The notes beneath the pieces were generated by a model that searched no databases, was not told the origin of the DNA, and was given only the letters and a program-made list of their open reading frames with translations. A stretch of 41,956 bases of DNA from a virus: positions 1 through 41,956 of the IMG/VR virus record IMGVR_UViG_3300040801_003073. One strand, 5' to 3'. Below, piece after piece: positions 38,248-41,956 of this stretch. The number at the start of each line of letters is the position of its first letter. The stretch's first letter is position 1. Both the position numbers and the translations under genes were made by a program.

Positions 38248-38941
38248 CTACAAAGAACTTTTTACTAATCTTAAAATCAAATATGACAATTTAGTGACAA
38301 AACATAATAAAGCATTGGAAGAGCATAAAAAACAATTAGATAAAATTGAAGCTCTTAATAAAGATATCAAGCTACAACGTAATGCCGTCGAATCCGAGTT
38401 AATGCATTATGTAAAACTTTATAATGAAGCCGAAAATAAATATTTAAAAGAAAAAGAATTAAATGATATTTGTTTTCAAGTAGAAAAAGATGTAGAGATT
38501 ATAGAGAAAGCAATTGAAGGTCAATATTTCAATATGCCAGAACTTTTAAAAGAATTAGATGGCTTAGAAGCAAAATTTAAAGATATATCAGAATCTTTTA
38601 CTTGTTATTTATTCGATTGTTTTATTAAAGCAGAATTAGACTTAAAAGAATTTCTTGATATAATAAATAAACAACCTATAGCATTTTGCGATTGGGAAGA
38701 CACTGAAGATAAAGAATTGGATCAACTTACTATAGAATTATTTGAAATATTAGAAAAATTAGAAAATAAACACGAGAAAGTTGATAATATAGAATTACAA
38801 GAACAATATGAAAAAAGAAAAAATATTAGAGAGCTAAAAGGATATATTGAACAAATAAATCAATTAATAAATATAATTCGACTAAAATTAACTGATGAAA
38901 TAATTGATTTTAAAAAATATAAGAGTAAACAATGGCAGTAA
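38240..38941 (+). CDS. Long coiled-coil protein downstream of the alpha-CTD gene
   Basis: The 233-aa protein is nearly all helical with heptad-like Leu/Ile spacing (YNLVTKHNKALEEHKKQLDK-like runs, ...LEKLENKHEKVDNIELQEQY, ...INQLINIIRLKLTDEI). A central part reads LKELDGLEAKFKDISESFTC. No domain recognised. It is translationally coupled (8-nt overlap) to the alpha-CTD protein, whose N terminus is also a coiled coil, so the two may form a complex. ATG 38240 has an AGGA RBS. Confidence 0.7.
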   Translation: MHDYKELFTNLKIKYDNLVTKHNKALEEHKKQLDKIEALNKDIKLQRNAVESELMHYVKLYNEAENKYLKEKELNDICFQVEKDVEIIEKAIEGQYFNMPELLKELDGLEAKFKDISESFTCYLFDCFIKAELDLKEFLDIINKQPIAFCDWEDTEDKELDQLTIELFEILEKLENKHEKVDNIELQEQYEKRKNIRELKGYIEQINQLINIIRLKLTDEIIDFKKYKSKQWQ

Positions 38942-39126
38942 GTAAAGATATGTTATTAGAAGCAGCTAAGCATGGCCGCGACGACATAAAAAAAAGAATA
39001 GAAGAAACCGTAAGTAAAATAAATGCACTTGAAGACGATTTAAAGTTTTTCAAATTAAAATTAAATGATTATACTACGGTTATAGACGAATTCTCAAACG
39101 ATAAAGAGATTAGACACGATGATTAA
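38932..39126 (+). CDS. Small coiled-coil protein (64 aa)
   Basis: A helical protein (DMLLEAAKHGRDDIKKRIEE, TVSKINALEDDLKFFKLKLN) with a heptad pattern. It overlaps the upstream gene by 10 nt and the following 39-aa frame by 8 nt. This is the third coiled-coil product in a row, in keeping with a multi-protein complex. Confidence 0.65.
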   Translation: MAVSKDMLLEAAKHGRDDIKKRIEETVSKINALEDDLKFFKLKLNDYTTVIDEFSNDKEIRHDD

Positions 39127-39238
39127 AAAAATATTTTTTATTCTTATATTAACTGCAATAATATCATTGCCTTATAAAGCTCAAGCTAAAAAACCATTCT
39201 GCATTCATTTGCCTGATGGTGTTATTTTATGCATGTAG
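39119..39238 (+). CDS. 39-aa exported peptide with signal sequence
   Basis: A short frame with a textbook signal peptide: KK charge, hydrophobic core (IFFILILTAIISLPY) and a KAQA cleavage-like end. The mature part would be only 16 residues with two cysteines (KKPFCIHLPDGVILCM). It overlaps both neighbours, and the next gene starts within its end in another frame. The overlap with a small membrane protein recalls spanin pairs, but no lipobox is present. It may be a secreted microprotein. Confidence 0.5.
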   Translation: MIKKIFFILILTAIISLPYKAQAKKPFCIHLPDGVILCM

Positions 39239-39429
39239 ACTTTGATAAATTAGATCCTATTTTATATAACTATATAATTGCTTTTGGAATAATTCTAATT
39301 ATAATCCTGCTTATCATATTAATTTTTATTGTTATAAAAAATGACAAATATATTAAAGAAATTGGGGATAATAAAAAAGAAGAAGGAATTTTCTGGGGCA
39401 ATGGTGATAGTGGACGATTTGGGGAATGA
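39229..39429 (+). CDS. Small single-span membrane protein (66 aa)
   Basis: A strong membrane helix (IIAFGIILIIILLIILIFIVI) is followed by a polar tail (KNDKYIKEIGDNKKEEGIFW). It overlaps the 39-aa frame by 10 nt and the 81-aa frame by 89 nt, each in a different frame. The hydrophobic span argues that it is real. Function unknown. Confidence 0.5.
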   Translation: MHVDFDKLDPILYNYIIAFGIILIIILLIILIFIVIKNDKYIKEIGDNKKEEGIFWGNGDSGRFGE

Positions 39430-39586
39430 GCAAGTTATATCATTTAGAGATAAAATAAGATTAGAAATATATGGCGATATAGACTTTCAAGAATGGCGCC
39501 TACCTAATCAAACATATGTAGAACGCTTTGGAACTAAGCGTGACGTTGATCTTAAAGAAGCGAAATTTTACCCTTCTTTTAAATGA
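39341..39586 (+). CDS. Hypothetical 81-aa protein overlapping the membrane gene
   Basis: The protein (AMVIVDDLGNEQVISFRDKI, RLEIYGDIDFQEWRLPNQTY) has a beta-like core that resembles KIIVSTGQNEEHIEFTQPIS-x-x-YMGEVHIHN of the next gene, so they may share a small domain. The first 89 nt overlap the membrane gene out of frame, a case of overprinting. It ends 54 nt before the next gene. Confidence 0.55.
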   Translation: MTNILKKLGIIKKKKEFSGAMVIVDDLGNEQVISFRDKIRLEIYGDIDFQEWRLPNQTYVERFGTKRDVDLKEAKFYPSFK

Positions 39587-39640
39587 TAGTTTTTTATGAT
39601 ATTCTGAAAGTGAAGACTATTTATTTATAAGGGGGAATGT

Positions 39641-40108
39641 ATGAGTAAATGGAAGACCGCTTTACACACTATAAAACGTGCTTTTATGTGCTGCATAAGA
39701 TGCACTGATATCGTAGACCGCATGACTAGAACTGCAACAGAAGAATTGGAAGCTAATCACAACGAAAGCACAAGTAATGAAGGCCGCAAATCCAGCGTGG
39801 CAAAAATTATTGTATCTACTGGCCAAAATGAGGAGCATATAGAATTTACCCAACCTATATCAATTAAATATATGGGCGAGGTTCATATACATAATGAAAG
39901 CAATAATTACTACACACCAAGTAGAAGCCCTAAAATCACACCTAACAATAGCGAAGTTGATCTTGTAAAAACTATTGAAAGAGCAGTAGAGGAAGGCAGA
40001 TTTGGCAGGTTAATACAACGTAGAACTATAGATTCAGTTGAAGGCAGAAGAATTCAACAGATACTTAGCCGAGAAGATAATAATAATTTACTTGTACCAC
40101 ATATGTAA
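39641..40108 (+). CDS. Hypothetical 155-aa protein, last gene of the operon
   Basis: The N terminus is basic with two Cys pairs (RAFMCCIRCTDIVDRMTR). The middle shows a short beta-domain (AKIIVSTGQNEEHIEFTQPI, SIKYMGEVHIHNES). The C terminus is helical and charged (TIERAVEEGRFGRLIQRRTI). No known domain. A five-G RBS gives the start, and a strong terminator follows 67 nt after its stop. Confidence 0.65.
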   Translation: MSKWKTALHTIKRAFMCCIRCTDIVDRMTRTATEELEANHNESTSNEGRKSSVAKIIVSTGQNEEHIEFTQPISIKYMGEVHIHNESNNYYTPSRSPKITPNNSEVDLVKTIERAVEEGRFGRLIQRRTIDSVEGRRIQQILSREDNNNLLVPHM

Positions 40109-40174
40109 TATGGTATAATTGTTTTAAATTTTAATCCTTTGTATGATTGGTTAAAATTGCATTTTCCATTTCTT

Positions 40175-40212
40175 AGGAGGAGTGACTTAAAAATCATTCC
40201 TCCTTTTTTTTT
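40175..40212 (+). terminator. Strong intrinsic terminator of the accessory operon
   Basis: An 11-bp stem AGGAGGAGTGA / TCATTCCTCCT (one G-T pair) with an 8-nt loop runs straight into nine T residues. It separates the operon from the convergent 75-aa gene. Confidence 0.9.
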
Positions 40213-40438
40213 ACTTTTTAATAAAATATTCTTTATAGAATTTAACATTATCCCATTTAAGTTGGATGTTATGTTCATACCAATTAATTATATAGTCACA
40301 ATGATTTTTTTCATTTCTTAAATAAGACATATACTCATTCTCTAATTTAATAATTTCATCTAAATAAGATTGTAATCGATCATCATTGGTAGGATTTAGA
40401 TAATCAATATTCTCTGGGCTTTTCAGCTTAAGTTTCAT
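40211..40438 (-). CDS. Hypothetical 75-aa protein
   Basis: A helical protein with many aromatic residues (LQSYLDEIIKLENEYMSYLR, CDYIINWYEHNIQLKWDNV). It is divergent from the serine recombinase gene; its leader contains ACAATTTAG, AAGG RBS. No domain recognised. It could be a small regulator paired with the recombinase, which is only positional. Confidence 0.55.
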   Translation of the reverse strand: MKLKLKSPENIDYLNPTNDDRLQSYLDEIIKLENEYMSYLRNEKNHCDYIINWYEHNIQLKWDNVKFYKEYFIKK

Positions 40439-40471
40439 AAAATACCTTCTAAATTGTTTGTTAATTAAACA

Positions 40472-40494
40472 CGTCTGATAACATATAACAGACG
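40472..40494. repeat. Inverted repeat in the recombinase intergenic region
   Basis: CGTCTG and CAGACG form a 6-bp inverted repeat around an 11-nt AT-rich centre. In this divergent gap it could be a crossover or res-like site for the recombinase, an operator, or a leader hairpin. Confidence 0.35.
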
Positions 40495-40519
40495 CAAAAA
40501 TAAAAATATAACAAAAAGG

Positions 40520-40547
40520 TTAACAAATAGTTAATAATGTGTATAAT
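40520..40547 (+). promoter_or_regulatory. Promoter of the serine recombinase gene
   Basis: TTAACA, a 16-bp spacer and a perfect TATAAT lie 44 nt upstream of the ATG. A six-G run (40566-40571) and a normal AGGAG (40577-40581 region) follow; the AGGAG is at the better distance for initiation. Confidence 0.6.
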
Positions 40548-40591
40548 AATTCTATGATTATAAATGGGGGGCTATTTAGGAGATTAGTTAA

Positions 40592-41200
40592 ATGGCTGTT
40601 ATTGGATATGCCCGCATCTCTACCCCATATCAAAGTCTAGAATTACAAATACAATCTTTAAATAAACATGGTTGCGAAAAGATTTATAGCGAAACTGTTA
40701 GCGGCGCTAAAACCTTAAGACCTCAATTCCAAGCCTGCCTAGATTATTTACGTGCTGGCGATACCATAGTGGTCTGGAAGCTAGATAGGTTAGCTCGTAC
40801 ATTAAAAGAACTTTTACATCTCATAAAATATTTTGAAGATCATGAAATACATTTTGTATCTTTAACTGAAAATATCGACACTAAAACCGCAATAGGCAAA
40901 TTTGCATTCCATATGTGTGCATCTATGATCGAATTCGAACGTGATGTTATTCGTGAGCGTGTTACCGCTGGCCTTAAAGCAAGTCGTAAACGTGGGCGTA
41001 AAGGTGGACGCAAATATAAGTTCGATAAAAATAAAAGAGAACGTATATATGATTTATATGAAGTAAAACAAATGCCAGCTTCTGAAGTAGGCGAATTATT
41101 TGGTATAAAGAGACACCTCGTGTATAAATATGTGCGTGAACTTAAAACAGAGAAAAAAAACCTTGAATTGAGTTTAGAAAAATTAGAAACTGGTAGTTAG
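40592..41200 (+). CDS. Serine recombinase, resolvase/invertase family
   Basis: The 202-aa protein has the whole catalytic domain: Y6-A-R8-I-S10 with S10 as nucleophile, the WKLDRLAR block (D65, R66, R69), LTENIDTKTAIGKF and the E-helix MIEFERDVIRERVTAGLKA. A C-terminal helix-turn-helix follows (MPASEVGELFGIKRHLVYKY). The size matches Hin/Gin invertases and Tn3 resolvases rather than large serine integrases. It may invert a segment, resolve dimers or control tail-fibre choice. No inverted fibre cassette is evident here. It has its own promoter. Confidence 0.93.
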   Translation: MAVIGYARISTPYQSLELQIQSLNKHGCEKIYSETVSGAKTLRPQFQACLDYLRAGDTIVVWKLDRLARTLKELLHLIKYFEDHEIHFVSLTENIDTKTAIGKFAFHMCASMIEFERDVIRERVTAGLKASRKRGRKGGRKYKFDKNKRERIYDLYEVKQMPASEVGELFGIKRHLVYKYVRELKTEKKNLELSLEKLETGS

Positions 41201-41205
41201 TGCTT

Positions 41206-41448
41206 ATGAATAATAAAAAAGACATGGTTGAAATAATAAAAGTTTCTAAAATATCTATTCCTGTTCAAAATAATAATTTAGGTTCTGAAATCCTAAAAAC
41301 TATACTTTATAAAAAAAATAATCAATATTGCTGTTCTCAAGGCATCGGTGAAGATGAGTGGGTTATCAATAATGGTACTATGATTAATGTACAAGATGCA
41401 TTTCAAGTTTATTTTGATTTTAATGAAATAGAGCAACAACTTTTATGA
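41206..41448 (+). CDS. Hypothetical 80-aa protein after the recombinase
   Basis: A mixed alpha/beta protein (IIKVSKISIPVQNNNLGSEI, ...QGIGEDEWVINNGTMINVQD, AFQVYFDFNEIEQQLL) with no recognised family. It starts at ATG 41206, 5 nt past the recombinase stop (a GTG at 41200 would also work) and ends 7 nt before the transporter. It is probably co-transcribed with the recombinase. Confidence 0.55.
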   Translation: MNNKKDMVEIIKVSKISIPVQNNNLGSEILKTILYKKNNQYCCSQGIGEDEWVINNGTMINVQDAFQVYFDFNEIEQQLL

Positions 41449-41455
41449 GATAATT

Positions 41456-41956
41456 ATGAATGATAATTTTAAAGGTATCCTATATTATATAGGGTGCTGT
41501 CTTTGCTTTGTACTTTGTAGTATACTTAGTAAATATACCCCTAACTCAAATCCTTTCACTATCATATTTTTTAGAGATATTTTCTGTCTAGGTTATGCAT
41601 TTATTTGGATAATGACAAAAGATAATGAATTATTTAAAACTAAGCAGATTGGAGTGCAAGCCATAAGATCCATATTTGCCTTCTTAGGCATAACATGCTG
41701 GCTTAATGCTGTTAAATATATTCCTTTACCAGAGGCCACAGCGCTTAATTTAATGGTGCCTATATTCAGCTCGATCATTGCCATATTATTCTTAAAAGAA
41801 CGCTTACGTTTAGGTAGGCTTATTGGGATTATGGTAGCTATGTATGGTGCCTATATAATAGTTAATCCAGATTTAAATAACTTTAATATATATTATCTGC
41901 TGCCATTAGGATCGGCGTTAATGTTTAGTATATACAATAATATAGTGCGTTTTCTA
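41456..41956 (+). CDS. DMT/EamA-family transporter, cut by the right edge
   Basis: 167 residues of the N-terminal EamA domain are visible, still open at the window end: FKGILYYIGCCLCFVLCSIL, an FFRDIFCLGYAFIWI helix, GITCWLNAVKYIPLPEATAL, then NLMVPIFSSIIAILFLKERL and GIMVAMYGAYIIVNP. These are five or six of the ten membrane helices of a DMT transporter. EamA proteins export or import small metabolites; in intracellular bacteria some carry S-adenosylmethionine. The substrate cannot be told from this part. The start is 7 nt after the 80-aa gene. It could be host flank or phage cargo. Confidence 0.85.
   Translation, partial: MNDNFKGILYYIGCCLCFVLCSILSKYTPNSNPFTIIFFRDIFCLGYAFIWIMTKDNELFKTKQIGVQAIRSIFAFLGITCWLNAVKYIPLPEATALNLMVPIFSSIIAILFLKERLRLGRLIGIMVAMYGAYIIVNPDLNNFNIYYLLPLGSALMFSIYNNIVRFL

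Noticed and set aside
40139-40321. Rightward hydrophobic frame over the terminator
   Set aside because: It runs through a strong intrinsic terminator and the opposite 75-aa gene, and has no RBS.
1-41956. CI-like repressor or full integrase expected for a prophage
   Set aside because: None was recognised on either strand; only the arm-domain fragment and the serine recombinase are present, so the lysogeny mode is left open.

Overview
The window is one almost complete tailed-phage genome or prophage in AT-rich DNA (about one third G+C by eye). It has a contractile-tail (myovirus) virion programme, a lambda-like recombination pair, a replication initiator with an internal origin, a lysis gene and a dense block of small accessory genes. 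The structural genes (ParB-like protein, DUF5681 and TerL terminase, DUF1073/Phage_portal_3 portal, Mu F/SPP1 gp7 morphogenesis protein, DUF2213 protease, DUF2184 capsid, DUF4054, DUF3383 sheath, DUF3277 tube, Gp138 spike, gp25, baseplate J, DUF2612) match the small-myovirus plan seen in proteobacterial phages and cyanophage Pam3. The host is probably an AT-rich Gram-negative bacterium. An intracellular or symbiotic alpha- or gammaproteobacterium fits the base composition and the EamA-type transporter at the right edge, but the sequence does not settle it.

Layout. 1-354: two small leftward genes, one cut by the window edge. 514-13266: packaging and head genes, interrupted by an HNH gene and a GIY-YIG gene and including an unusual block of fibre-like proteins. 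13386-17241: connector, neck, sheath and tube. 17267-19483: tail chaperones with a -1 frameshift, and the tape measure. 19489-24942: baseplate. 24952-27675: fibres, a fibre-assembly candidate and a beta-propeller. 27680-28506: two holin-like proteins and a VRR-NUC nuclease. 28498-30070: a P-loop kinase and a methyltransferase that look like cargo (morons). 30223-33371, leftward: YqaJ exonuclease, two small proteins, Bet/RecT annealase, a 99-aa protein and a T4-type lysozyme. 33581-36074, rightward: replication initiator with three exact DnaA boxes, a Cys-cluster protein, a membrane-anchored protein and a stand-alone integrase arm-binding domain. 36064-36631: two small leftward genes. 36632-37073: a gene-poor regulatory stretch. 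37074-40108: a rightward accessory operon whose second gene carries an RNA polymerase alpha C-terminal domain. 40211-41448: a small leftward gene, a serine recombinase and an 80-aa protein. 41456-end: start of a DMT/EamA transporter.

How it works together. Late genes run rightward, many behind very unusual ribosome-binding sites made of exactly seven G residues. The leftward cluster starts from a near-consensus sigma70 promoter and supplies exonuclease plus annealase for recombination. The divergent initiator gene carries its own DnaA boxes, as lambda O carries its iterons. No CI-like repressor and no complete tyrosine integrase were recognised; the only recombinases are a truncated arm domain and a small serine resolvase/invertase.

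The most interesting part is 36.7-40.1 kb: twin promoters with an identical 26-bp core, a candidate small RNA with its own terminator, a 5' leader with two mutually exclusive hairpins, and an operon encoding a coiled-coil protein fused to an alpha-CTD that keeps the residues the host alpha subunit uses to bind UP elements. I read this as a candidate phage system for redirecting or retuning host RNA polymerase; the function is inferred, not shown.
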